Notes under the pieces: generated by a model
What the model saw: only the letters and a program-made list of their open reading frames with translations
Database searches by the model: none
Told to the model about the DNA's origin: nothing
Assembly: GCA_039566865.1 (NCBI GenBank)
Contig: CM076955.1
Location: 14,095,501-14,159,500, forward strand
Source of the DNA: Aurelia coerulea
Taxonomy: Eukaryota > Cnidaria > Scyphozoa > Semaeostomeae > Ulmaridae
Reading direction: 5' to 3'
Length of the DNA: 64,000 nucleotides
Made by a program: the position numbers and the translations under genes
Shown: positions 44,287-54,730 of the stretch, in pieces
Position numbering within the stretch: position 1 is the first letter of the stretch
How the letters are laid out: every line of letters starts with the position of its first letter

Positions 44287-46576
44287 GTAGACAGGGTTTT
44301 TTCTCAAAAAAACTGGCAAAGTGGCTAACCTCAAATTTTATTTCGTATTTTCTCTAAATTGACTATGGAGATTGCAAATCCAAGATGGGCCAAAAAAAAT
44401 TTTGACCGGAAGTCAACTTTTTTGGTGACGTCATCAACTTCGAGAATATACACTTATAACCGCTGTAAATTTTTTCTCGTAACTACTACTGCCAAACAAA
44501 TTGCATATTTGAATAGCACACAGTCAGCGCTTTCGAATGATGTATCGATTTACTATTTTTGCTCACTTTTGATTTATAGGTATGACGTCATCATTCATTT
44601 ATGACGTCATCCATGTTTATGAATAAGTAGCAATAGTACCGCAGATTGTTGTGATAAAATGTGATAAAAGCATGATACTTGGTGAACATAAGCAGTTTAA
44701 CAAGCTGAAAAATATTGGATATAGAGCCATTTCAAAATATGCCCCCAAATGCTATTTTTAGACAGGGGTACTAGAGCCCAGTCCCCCAAAATGAAAAACT
44801 GCTGTTACTAATAAACAAAGTGACGAATAGATACAATACTTGGTATTCTTGGCAAATTTGACACGCTGAAAAACATGGAATACACGGCCATTCCAAAATC
44901 ACATCCCCCCAAAGCTATTTTTAGACAGGGGCTCGAGTCTAATTCCCAAAAATGAAAAACTGTTGTAACTAATAAAAGACACGACAGATAGATACATTAC
45001 TTCGTAGTCCTGGCAAGTTTTACACGTTGAGAAATATGGAACGTACGGCCATTCCTAAATGTCCCTCCATGCTTTATTTAGAATTAGGCACTTGGGAATA
45101 ATCCCCCAAACCGAAAAATTGACGTAACTATTGAACTTTGCAATCTAAAGTTACACAAAATTTGTTATACGAAGGCAGTCTGCACTAGCTAGTTGAGTTG
45201 GGAGGAGTTGGTTCATTTGAAAACTGAATACGAAAGGCTATCCATTGAAGGAAAAAGGTTACTAAACTACGGTGAGAGGTTTTTATTGCCCTCTGGTATG
45301 GTACTTCTCATCAGCTAAATCCTTGCAAAAAATCGATAAGATTCAAGAACGTGCCCTTAGATTTTTATACAATGATCATCATACATCTTATATCGACTTA
45401 CTTGATAATAACTGGATGGTTTCCAAACAATCTTATGAAACAAAATGAGGACAAATGCCACTTAACGATTTTTGGTGCAAAAGGAAATAATGAAATATCA
45501 ACCAAAGTAGGCGAGGCCTGTGTGAAAGAAAGTACTGAGGAGATTATTCTCTGTATAAATTTCGATCAATTACTTTCTTTCAAACAACATGTCAAGTCTC
45601 TCTGTAAAAAAGCTGGCTAAAAACTCCATGCTCTTGCTCGAATATCACGTTACATGGGCTCTGAAAAACTGCAGCAGTTAATGAGGGCGTTTGTTTTATC
45701 TGATTTCAGCTACTGTCCCCTTGTTTGGATGTTCTATGATAGAGCTTTGAATCATAGAATAAATCATACTCAGGAAAGGGCATTGCGCATTGCATACAAA
45801 TATTGCGAGAATGATTTTGGTTTTCACCTGGAGCTCTTTAACTACAGTTAATCATGACTGAAATTTATACAACAAAGTGCAATATCTATCCGTCGTGTCT
45901 TTATTAGTTACAGCAGTTTTTCATTTTTGGGAATTAGATTCCTGCCCCTGTCTAAAAATAGCTTTGGGGGGTGGGATTTTGGAAGGCTGTGTATTCCATG
46001 TTTTTCAGCGTGTCAAATTTGCCAATAATACCAAGTATTGTATTTATTCGTCACTTTGTTAATTAGTAACAGCAGTTTTTCATTTTGAGGGACTGGGCTC
46101 TAGTACCCCTGTCTAAAAATAGCATTTGGGGCATATTTTGAAGTGGCTCTATATCCAATATTTTTCAGCTTGTTAAACTGTTTATATTCACCAAGTATCA
46201 TGCTTTTATCACAACAATCTGCTGTACTATTGCTACTTATTCATAAACATGGATGACGTCATAAATGAATGATGACGTCATACCTATAAATCAAAAGTGA
46301 GCAAAAATAGTAAATCTATACATCATTCGAAAGTGCTGACTGTGTGCTATTCAAATATGCAATTTGTTTGGCAGCAGTAGTTACGAGAAAAAATTTACAG
46401 CGGTTATAAGTGCATTTTCTCGAAGTTGATGACGTCACCAAAAAAGTTGACTTCCGGTCAAAATTTTTTTTGGCCCATCTTGGATTTGAAATCTCCATAG
46501 TCAATTTAGTGAAAATACGAAATAAAATTTGAGGTTAGCCACTTTGCCAGTTTTTTTGAGAAAAAACCCTGTCTAC
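44287..46576. mobile_element. 2.3-kb fold-back element with about 700-bp arms
   Basis: The left end GTAGACAGGGTTTTTTCTC and right end GAGAAAAAACCCTGTCTAC are inverted. The arms (44287-45130 and about 45885-46576) are close to identical over long stretches and each contains TGACGTCA several times. Mirror-image open frames on the two strands (NPRWAKKNFDRKSTFLVTSS in both) result from the symmetry. The inner arms consist of tandem units of about 115 bp around CTATTTTTAGACAGGGG. The element interrupts a GTAGTGTT-type repeat whose uninterrupted form is at 48240-48370. Confidence 0.85.
45285..45850 (+). pseudogene. Two rearranged LINE fragments between fold-back arms
   Basis: The first piece (about 45285-45430) reads KSLQKIDKIQERALRFLYND then SYIDLLDNNWM, a segment close to the LINE C-terminus. 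It is followed directly by an earlier protein segment: NEDKCHLTIFGAKGNNEIST, then a stop at 45618, then MGSEKLQQLMRAFVLSDFSY and CPLVWMFYDRALNHRIN, ending 45851. The protein order is therefore later-then-earlier, showing rearrangement or two separate insertions. Family as at 40263-40955. Confidence 0.75.
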
Positions 46577-47196
46577 TGGTATCGTTCCCGTAGTGTTGTA
46601 TAGTAATTAGATAAGTATTGTAGATTGTAAAATTTATTGTAAACTTTTTATATGAATGATATAAAAGAAAAAAACAATATTGATATCTTGATTAGTTTCA
46701 AAATGGCGGCATTTATCAAATTTGAGGCTATGACGTCATCAAATTTCTAAATCCTAAACCAGAAAAGATACTGATTTCTGCTTTTCACCATATTGTAGGC
46801 CTTCATAAACTATGGTTTTCTTGAAAGTTATATGATTTTTCCTTCTTTGGCTTAGGATTTACAATGATTTAAATGTTTTCAAAATTTTCCATCAATTTTT
46901 TCAAAAATCATTAAATTGCTGCCATTGACAAAAATCATGATATCAAAAAATTTCCATGGCAGACTTGCAGCAAAGTAACACAAGTTCCTTTCAAGCCATT
47001 GAATCCAAAGAAAAATGCAATACAATTTTACACCAACCTTTTTAAAGATTTGAAAGATTTGAGCCCTATGCTCTGAAGCAATTCTAGCATCTACGTTACC
47101 CTTTGACTGATAGATTGACATTTCAGTTTTGAACATCAGCAGTGTACTTTTATTCCATAGCCCACCAAATGCATTAACTTTTTTTGACTCACCAGG

Positions 47197-47981
47197 TATA
47201 ATGCATTTATTCAAAATCTTTGAAAAATGCTTCAGATACATTAATTTGGAGACATTGCAAAATTACATCATTGTGGTCTCTATTTCAACGAATCTGAATT
47301 TTTTGTCAAGAACCGTCAACACTGATTTCGGCGACAAATTAAAGACTTATGTCAACCTGCTTAAACTTTATCGAGCAGATGTTCCACAATTTTGGCTGAA
47401 TATTTGTGCCTGAACTCAAAAATAAATTTGAATAACCAGAGAGGAACCTAACGAAAAAAATTCCAGAGGAATCTGCAAAATGATCATGGTTTCGATATGA
47501 AAATCACACAAGAGAGATGGCCAAAGATGACAGAGAGGTGCAGCTTGTTGAGGGTTCAAATCGACGCTACATTTTTCAAAATATTTAAAGAGACTGGGTC
47601 ACGTAAACGTAAACAAACGAATCATCTCTATAATCTACATTGCTTAAGGCATGTGTCCATTGTGTTCTGTACCAATTTTGGTGGGTGAGGTGAATCCAGA
47701 ATGCAGTCCGATCTCAAAATCAATGATATCTTTACAATCTTACAACGTATAAATGTTTCGTTTGCTTCTCTATGAAATTCGAAAATTTGACTTCAAAACA
47801 ACACTTTCATGTTGAGAAAAACAGTATGGCCTACCAAAATGCAAAACATCGTCATTTCGAAAGAAGTTTGTTTATCTTTGTGACCCAGCCCCTTTAATTT
47901 CAAACGCCCCTCTATCAATTCAAATTTATATCTGTCTTACAGACAGCTCCATAAAAAAACAATATCAAACATAAATCTAAC
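47197..47981. other. Intron 3 DNA, nothing recognised
   Basis: AT-rich sequence with short open frames that show no family motif. Confidence 0.4.
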
Positions 47982-48175
47982 CTCTGTATCAGTATCGCGG
48001 GTAGGAGGCTCTTTCAGCACTTCACATCTCTCCATTACATCAGGCCTATTGCTACCACCACGCAAATTTCGGTTTCCTCTACCCATCAATGAACCTCCAA
48101 ATTCTTCTTCCATGACATCAGACAAAATGTCATGGTCAGCTGGCAACAGGTTTGAATCTTCTTTGTCTGCTTCAC
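47982..48175 (-). CDS. CEP95: CEP95 exon 3
   Basis: The acceptor CGATTTTAG enters in phase 1 (G plus GT gives Gly) and the donor GTTAGA follows GAG in phase 0. It encodes EADKEDSNLLPADHDILSDV, MEEEFGGSLMGRGNRNLRGG and SNRPDVMERCEVLKEPPTRD then TDTE. Acidic and Gly/Arg-rich, it is a linker after the N-terminal domain. A 12.9-kb intron separates it from exon 2. Confidence 0.83.
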
Positions 48176-48239
48176 CTAAAATCGAACGAAAGAATGACTT
48201 TGTTTTTTTTATATTCATATTAAAATATTACAATAAATC

Positions 48240-48390
48240 TTACATTCTACTATACGTTCCTGATTACTATACTACACTACAGGGACGATACCATGGGAAG
48301 CGAAAGACTATGACTACCCCATGGCCAATATGAAAAGACACGCAACGTTAAACTAAATACAACTACACTACGAACGATTTAAAAACTACG
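48240..48390 (-). repeat. Uninterrupted copy of the GTAGTGTT-type repeat
   Basis: On the minus strand this reads GGCCATGGGGTAGTCATAG, TTTCGCTTCCCATGGTATCG and TCCCTGTAGTGTAGTATAG. It corresponds to 44221-44286 joined to 46577-46640, so it is the pre-insertion state of the fold-back element's target. Confidence 0.8.
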
Positions 48391-48410
48391 TAAGATTGAT
48401 TGATTGAATG

Positions 48411-48452
<42 letters not shown>

Positions 48453-48460
48453 GCATTAGA
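48391..48460 (+). repeat. GATT microsatellite
   Basis: GATT is repeated about 14 times with one GAATGAAT interruption, directly beside the repeat copy above. Confidence 0.95.
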
Positions 48461-49545
48461 AAGAATGATTGAAGGAAAATGAAGGCACTGGGTGAATCCA
48501 AAAAGTAATTCACATTTGACAGGCTACGATAAGTCATACACAGGACTGAGTTTTAAAGGGGCTCCGTCGCCAAACAGTCAACGAATCCGTAAACTCGCAC
48601 GTGATTATCCATTATTCATCCATTGTTTTCTGGAGTTTGTTTGGTAGCTTCACCCAAGCCAACAAAAAGTGACCGTTAAAAATTCACTTATATCCGAGCA
48701 ATCACAGAAGATATGAATGTTTGGTTTGTTCCTTAGTGAAGTACAATGATTTACGTCGAAACAGCAACTTTCACTTTGAAAAAAATAGGAAAATCCTGTG
48801 TGATATCACCTTTCAAAAAACTGCAAAAATCATCGTTTTGTTTACATCTTGGCGATGGAGCCCCTTTAAGAAATGGACAATTCCGGGGTAAGATTGATGA
48901 TAAAATGAAAGATTATATTGTTATTAATGGTGACTGTTAATAAATACTTTTTTCCAAGATTTTTTTATTTTCTCTGCGAAATTACGTATTACATTATACA
49001 GCGCTATGACGTCATTAACCCTGATGTCAAAGTCATGGTCAAAGCGTTCTGATGTCACATTTAGCCCGAACGAGGCTGATTATCATGTACTTTTACAAAA
49101 TGGTTACGACATTTGGCCTAACTTATGAAAAATGTTAACAAATTGACAGCTGTTAAGAATGTCAAAATGCGGAAAAAGTTACAGCAGTTGGTAGGGTTGT
49201 TCTTTAGCATTGATCTTATAAACCCTGGAATAGTTATTTAATCTTTTGGTAAATTCCTGAATCAGATTCTTTGGATCTTTTACAAAGTTCTTCTGTCTAT
49301 TGAGATTCAAGCGAGTTTTTTTAAGGTTGTTGGTCCCGAAAACACTGAAAGCGATAAAAACATTGATCAAATTTTCTAAGGACTCGACATAATGGAAAAT
49401 GAGAAGCCTTTTCTTGGTGATTTAGGGATTAGAAATCTATCAGTTATAATCCACTGCATGAGCGTTTGTTCAACGTTGGGAAACATATATCAATACTCTT
49501 ACAGATGCAAAGAAATATCCTCCCTTTTTTATTTCATTGAATGTA
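48461..49545. other. Intron 2 DNA, nothing recognised
   Basis: No coding or repeat assignment was possible, apart from a TGACGTCA near 49010. Confidence 0.4.
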
Positions 49546-50072
49546 CCGGGTGTCCCAAAATGATGTATTATTGCTTGATTGCTTACATGTCCATAACCAA
49601 TGAACCGATTTTCAAAAAACTTTGTTTTATTTGATTGCCTGAAGGCTAAATTGTATTAAAAGATGTTGGTTGTGGTTTTACGACGATATTTTCATGTCAA
49701 AAAGAAGATTGATAAACCTGCTCAAATTCCAGCCTCAGATGGCTTGAGAAAAAAACGGCATATTTTTCCAGTCAACATTTTAGATCTGATACAAACTGAC
49801 CATTCTCTGAATTCAGTATTAACTGAATTCGTATTCTACGAACGACATATTAGTTCAACTTTTGTATCACATCTAAAATATTGACTGGAAAGGTAGGCCG
49901 TTTCTTTTTCATGCCATCTAATGCTCGAATCTTCTTTTCGACATGAAAACATCTGACAACATCGGCATAAAACCGCAACCAACATCGGATAAAATAAAGT
50001 TTTTGAAAATCGGTTCATTGGCTATGAACATATAAGCAATCAAACGATAATACATCCTTTTGGGGCACCCGG
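49546..50072. mobile_element. 527-bp TIR element flanked by TA
   Basis: The left end CCGGGTGTCCCAAAATGATG and the right end (complement of CATCCTTTTGGGGCACCCGG) are flanked by TA (49544-49545 and 50073-50074). The arms share CAATGAACCGATTTTCAAAAA and GCGGTTTTA/GTGGTTTTA regions in inverted order. This is the same terminal class as 12998-13602. Confidence 0.8.
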
Positions 50073-50129
50073 TATATTTTGGTGTAGAACAGCTTTACTG
50101 TGTCAAGGGGGTTAAAAAGACAACAGCGA

Positions 50130-52000
50130 AGCGTCATGACGTCACACAGTGATCCAGAGCATGGAAAAAGGTAAAAACACAAAACGTTGTACATGCAAAA
50201 ACTTTAAAATCTATCATAAAGAGGACACTTCAAGCTTTTCAGAACAAAAATTCGTATGGAAATCGGACCAACAAGTTGATAAAAATTGCTGGGCCATGTT
50301 TCTGTTTACATTTCCGGTGCATCACTTTTGAAATGGGCTAAACCAAATATTTCAAATTTTCATTTCTCCAGTCGTATTCATCCAATTTCAACAAACACTT
50401 TTTGTGCTATTTTCTGTGATTTTCCAGAATTTAGGGAAGATTTTGATACCTAATTCTTGAATACGAATAATATTTTTACAAACAATATTTTCGCTGCAAA
50501 ACCACTGAAATATTTTCGTTTGACGTAAAACAAAGCATCAGCAGAACTTTTAAATGACCTAACATTAAAGTCACCTGAAACAGAACAGTATCAGAATTTT
50601 TCGAAAATAATTAGCCCCAGTACGAGAAAATTCACAATAAGATTACGAAACTATACCCCGTTCCCAAAATTTCAAGAAAAAAACTACCCTAAATGCGTAC
50701 ATGGCAAGATATTTTAGAACCCCTTCCCCTGGGCTTTTAGTCTATTATGTACACTTCTGTTGTATAAGTCTTGAGAAAGAAACTTCATCTTGGTCTAGTT
50801 TATAAAGGTCACACAAGCCGGAGCTTTTTGGTTCATTACATGTCGTGGGCAATCATAAAAATGATGAAGTTATCATCAATTTTATGAGCTCATAGTGTAT
50901 TTATCATATTTATCTTGATTCAATCAATACATGATGCGAAATGTAAAAAATGCAAAGAAAATTCACATTTATTTTAGGTTAAGATTACAGAATCGCAGAC
51001 TGAAACTATACTATCAAAATTTATCTACAATTTAGAAGAATAAAACTGTCAATTAAAAGAAAACCTTTTGGATTATAATCCAATTAGAGTTTGTGGAACA
51101 AGTACGAATGGAAAATTTAGAGGAAGTTGTGGTTGCAAACTGCGAAAAAGATCTGTTTCAATAAATCATGGCATCTTTGTCCGGATGCTCATCAAATTTG
51201 CACCAGTCATTGCCCAAGCTGGACAGGATGCATTGAAGCGACAAGTTCAGGCATGTGAGAGTGAGACTTTCTATGTACCAAACCAAGAAGAAGCTCTCTT
51301 TCCAGACATGAAAAAAATGAACTGTAGATAAAAGATCGAGAAGTTTGGACTTAGGCCTAGTAATTGCTAGTCTGGTAGATTTTTGTAAACCACGTTTGAC
51401 CCACTTAAATGTTAATGTGCTAATTACACAATGAAATAATTCCTCTTTTCATTTAGAATTTAAACCCCCGCTATTACAGCTGTGCAATTAAAACGAAAAT
51501 TATGCAGTGGAACCACCCAGAAACAAAATATACATCCTAATCATGGGAAATCGCAAAAAAATAGCATACATGGGCCTAAATGGCTTAATTTTTATATCAG
51601 CTTGAAAAATTTTTCAACTGTACGAGCCTGTACGAACCCTTTGACAGAAACCTTCATCAATACCTGAAGTTTATAGGGGAAGGAGTTTTTTGTTTGCACC
51701 AGGAAAGAAGAAATTCAGGGGTCTCACTTTGTTTTACTGCTAAAAATACCCCTTGACAAATATGCGCCAAATAAACACAAACTGATGCAAATTCATAGAA
51801 CCGATATGTTGCTTAATTGTGCTGACATTAAGGGTTAATTAAACATAAATTAACGAAATCGGAAGAATACAACTGGAGAAATGAGAATTTGACATTTTTG
51901 GTTTAGGCCCATTTCAAAAGTGGTTCATTGGAAATGTAAACAAAAACATGTCCTAGCAATTTTTGTTGACAGTGTACAGTTATAGCAACTGTTTGGACAT
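50130..52000. mobile_element. Probable inverted-repeat element, about 1.9 kb
   Basis: GTTTACATTTCCGGTGCATCAC, TTTTGAAATGGGCTAAACCA and TTCATTTCTCCAG near 50300-50380 are mirrored by CTGGAGAAATGAGAA, GGTTTAGGCCCATTTCAAAA and CATTGGAAATGTAAAC near 51870-51950. The outer ends are not defined. An open frame (51068-51331) lies inside. Confidence 0.5.
51068..51331 (+). CDS. Unrecognised 87-codon open frame
   Basis: The frame reads MDYNPIRVCGTSTNGKFRGS, CGCKLRKRSVSINHGIFVRM and CESETFYVPNQEEALFPDM before a stop. It has a Cys-rich N-terminus (CGTS, CGCK) and a helical middle. It lies between the inverted arms 50300-51950, so it may derive from an element-encoded protein. I do not recognise the family. 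It may be chance open sequence. Confidence 0.25.
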   Translation: MDYNPIRVCGTSTNGKFRGSCGCKLRKRSVSINHGIFVRMLIKFAPVIAQAGQDALKRQVQACESETFYVPNQEEALFPDMKKMNCR

Positions 52001-52294
52001 TATTTTGAGTGCGAATAATGATATTTACTCGTTTTGATATCTTACTAATTGATTTTGGAGCCGTTTCGACAAAACAAAAATTGATTCTACACTTCCAGCA
52101 TAAAAAGTATTAGAAATACATAAGAAACTTTTGCTGACAAAAAGGTCCAAAAATGTAAGAAACTGCCAACCCAACCGGACCTCAGTTTCTTATAAAGAAA
52201 ATGAATGTATCTTTTGGAAAGGGATTCTGGTCATTTTTCATGAGTAGCGTTTCTTACTAACCGTAAAAGCTCTATTAAGCCGCCTTTCTCTATC

Positions 52295-52312
52295 AACCCC
52301 CCCCCCCCCCCA
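52295..52312. repeat. Poly-C run
   Basis: A run of about 15 C. Similar homopolymers occur at 54748-54767 and 62511-62523 and are prone to assembly error. Confidence 0.9.
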
Positions 52313-52569
52313 CTTATATCAAATTCCAGAGATCACCAAAAATTTTACATTTATAGAGCTAAATAATAAATAAGTTTGCATGTTAATTTTGATGTGCTTT
52401 GAGATAAAACTTTGCCGAATTCATGTATCTAACTTGTAAAATTGTATGTTTAAAAAGTAAAATGTGGTGCAAAAAGGACCAAAGTGTCCAAAATTAAATA
52501 GGCCCGTGAAGGGCTTAATAGAGTCCCTACGGTAACTTAAGTTGGAGGTCATTTTTGCTTCCCCTGAAG

Positions 52570-53110
52570 GTATATCTTCCCTGTTTCGATTTAAGGACAA
52601 GCTCCCTTCCCTCTCTTCTCTCATTTGCTCCTCTGTTGTTTGTTTACCGTTTAGGTTGGCAAAACAACCCGTAATCTTGTTGTTCGCTGCAGAGAGCATT
52701 TGAGAATTAATAAAGCAGGTCAAAAGATGAAAAGCAGTCCTTCTGCCATTGGGGACCATAATTCTAAGTCTGGCCTCTGGTCACGATGCGTCCCTTGAGA
52801 ACATTGAGATCATCAGTAGGACACAATTCTTTTGAATCGAGTTGTTTACTCACTTTTGCCGTTTTAACCCCTCCCCCTGTTTTTGGATTCCTTTCTTCTA
52901 CCTCTTGGTCGACATTTTTGCCCAACCCATTTGGTTTTTTTGCACGTTTTTACCTGTTTTGGTACCGTTTGTTACTGCCATATTTAATGGCGACTAACCC
53001 CACTTTTAACACGCTGATGATAGATCTTGGAAATTAGATCCGAAACGTTCTACATTTTGTATATTCTTGGATTTGTCATCTTTTTTTCTGTCAAAATGGA
53101 AATGCTGAAA
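52570..53110 (+). pseudogene. Penelope-like element 3' end (GIY-YIG remnant)
   Basis: FRFKDKLPSLL is followed, after a frame break, by VGKTTRNLVVRCREHLRINK then AGQKMKSSPSAIGDH. This matches the GIY-YIG endonuclease region of Penelope-like retroelements (G-K/E-T..R..R..EH). The RT domain is missing. About 240 bp downstream is CTGATGA .. GAAAC (53014-53046), a hammerhead-like core. It is antisense to CEP95 and lies in intron 2. Confidence 0.75.
53005..53055 (+). ncRNA. Hammerhead-ribozyme-like core of a Penelope element
   Basis: CTGATGA (53014-53020), then AGATC-type pairing arms (GATCT .. AGATC) around a loop, then GAAAC (53042-53046) follow the order of the hammerhead core: conserved box 1, stem II, conserved box 2. 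Stem III and the cleavage triplet were not resolved. Hammerhead motifs are known in terminal repeats of Penelope-like elements. Confidence 0.5.
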
Positions 53111-53349
53111 TAATCAATACTAAATATAAAAATAATTCTATTTGTCGTCTTTCTTGCCCTCCGAGTAGTGTTTCTGCTTTAAAAACTTGGATTAAGTTTT
53201 GTTTCCTCGATCAACAAGAGGTCTTGGAGACATCTTTCGGCAATTTCCCTGAGGATTTTGTTTCTAAGGCTATTGATATTCAAAAATGCCAATATAAAAT
53301 CAAAGATTCCCACCAATATTTGACGATTTGACAGTTCATTTTAGTCATC

Positions 53350-53796
53350 ATGGCGGAAGCACGGTTTGATTTTGATAGTCAAAATATTTCGCATGAAAAG
53401 AAAATCGCTTATCAAAAACGTATTCTTGAAGTGGAATCTTTCTTAAGTGAACAGAAAGAAAACGCCTTGGAGCGAAAAAGGGCATCTGCCGAAGAGGCAA
53501 AAAAGAGACTGATAGCTCGTTATGAGCAACAACTCAAGAAAGAAGAGTTACCTCGGCGGGTTTACAAGAAACAATCTGTCCATGGCAAAGACACATGGTT
53601 AAATGAATGGGGAAAGGTTGCCATAGCAGCTCATCAACAAAATATAAAAAAATATCAAATGGAGGAAATAAGATCGTGGAAAAGACAAAATCGGCGTAGA
53701 GACATGGAGAAGAAGAGGTCAGACAATTTTAAAAAGAAAAAAGATCATGAACAAAAAGTACTGACTGGTACGGCAACAACTGCAGCATCATGTTAA
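53350..53796 (+). CDS. 148-codon Lys/Arg/Glu-rich coiled-coil ORF, unrecognised
   Basis: The ATG has a strong context (A at -3, G at +4) and an in-frame TGA 21 bases upstream (53329-53331), so this start is well defined. The product begins MAEARFDFDSQNISHEKKIA, has a predicted coiled coil (VESFLSEQKENALERKRASA), a central HGKDTWLNEWGKVAIAAHQQ and a very basic tail, then stops TAA. I do not recognise it. It sits between two Penelope-like remnants, on the same strand as the first, so it could be an element-encoded N-terminal protein. An intronless host gene or retrocopy is the alternative; no poly(A) tract follows. It is antisense to CEP95. Confidence 0.5.
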   Translation: MAEARFDFDSQNISHEKKIAYQKRILEVESFLSEQKENALERKRASAEEAKKRLIARYEQQLKKEELPRRVYKKQSVHGKDTWLNEWGKVAIAAHQQNIKKYQMEEIRSWKRQNRRRDMEKKRSDNFKKKKDHEQKVLTGTATTAASC

Positions 53797-54129
53797 TCGA
53801 TTAGTAGTAGATGTATTGAACACACAGGTAAACCGTATAATTGTCAGTATTGGATATTTCAAATCATTTAGTGGAGGGGAAAAAGGTTTCTATTTTTGTT
53901 TCAATTCTTGTAGCGCATTTGCAGCGCCTTTTGGTCACCCAACCAGCATAGGTTACAAATCTTTAAATCGGCATAAAAAAGGTGGGTGTAAAATTCTATG
54001 ACCTATTTCTTCCACACGTTCTTTCTTTGTAAGAAACTGGTTTATAAGAAACTAGTTCTACGATGACCAAACCAAAAATTTAAGAAACTGTAGTACTACG
54101 TTTAAGAACAATTAAGAAACTACAAATCC

Positions 54130-54730
54130 AGGTGACATTCCAAGTATAAAGTTTTAATTAATTAATAGACGTAAACATGTTTATTCGAACGTTTCGAACC
54201 AACTAGGTTCATCATCAGCGAAATCTGAATAATCATGAGTGGCAATTTATACCGAGAAACAAACAAACTAAAAACGAGGTAAACAAGCGTGAGTTACATT
54301 TCCTACGCACAGGGGAACCGAGGCCTAAGCCCCGAGTGGATAAATTGGGCAACAAAATCAGGAAGAGGACCAGGGGAATAGATGACGGTTGGGAATTAAG
54401 TTCAGGTCGATCCCGTAGTATTAAAAGGCTTGTCGTGAATGAGTAGATCAAACCCATTGTTGGCTCTGTCCAAAATAGAGAAATCTTTATGCGACGCGGC
54501 GTGCCCTGATTGGTTAATATGATCCCCCGACGGCAGATGGACCACCTTTTATTTTAAGACCAGCTTTATTAACTCCCAAGTGCTCTCTGCATCGAGTAAT
54601 AAAATTACTTGATGTTTTTCCATAGTACGAGGCATGGCAGCCAGGACACTGAAACTTGTAAATGACAGATGAGCGCATGAAAGCGGTCTTTAACCCTATA
54701 GTGGTTGGGCTATCTGACACGTCCTATTTT
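54130..54730 (-). pseudogene. Penelope-like element 3' end (GIY-YIG), minus strand
   Basis: On the minus strand 54720-54514 reads SSVIYKFQCPGCHASYYGKT then SSNFITRCREHLGVNKAGLK, a well-preserved GIY-YIG half with its Cys pair. The frame breaks, then continues NQSGHAASHKDFSILDRANN then GFDLLIH, typical of the end of Penelope ORFs. It is cut at its 5' side near the C-run 54748-54767. A hammerhead-like core lies at 54218-54191. It is in the sense orientation of CEP95. Confidence 0.82.
54180..54230 (-). ncRNA. Hammerhead-ribozyme-like core, second Penelope copy
   Basis: On the minus strand CTGATGA (54218-54212), then GAACC-TAGTT-GGTTC (a perfect 5-bp stem II with its loop) and GAAAC (54195-54191). 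The following GTTCG is shared with the copy at 53014. About 20 bases later is ACGTC, a possible stem III partner plus cleavage triplet. Confidence 0.55.

Larger units (their letters stand above)
43297..47196. mobile_element. 3.9-kb composite TIR element flanked by TA
   Basis: The left end CCAGGTGAGTGAAAAAAAG and the right end (reverse of CTTTTTTTGACTCACCAGG) are flanked by TA (43295-43296 and 47197-47198). The arms continue for several hundred bases, with matching GTGTAAAATT and TTTGAAAGGAACTT blocks near 43700 and 46980-47030. Between the arms sit the 2.3-kb fold-back unit 44287-46576 and LINE pieces. The 3.9-kb unit is probably a short MITE enlarged by later insertions. Confidence 0.65.

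Noticed and set aside
44359..46504. Two similar proteins on opposite strands (NPRWAKKNFDRKST..)
   Set aside because: They are the two arms of one fold-back element read from each side, not a gene pair.
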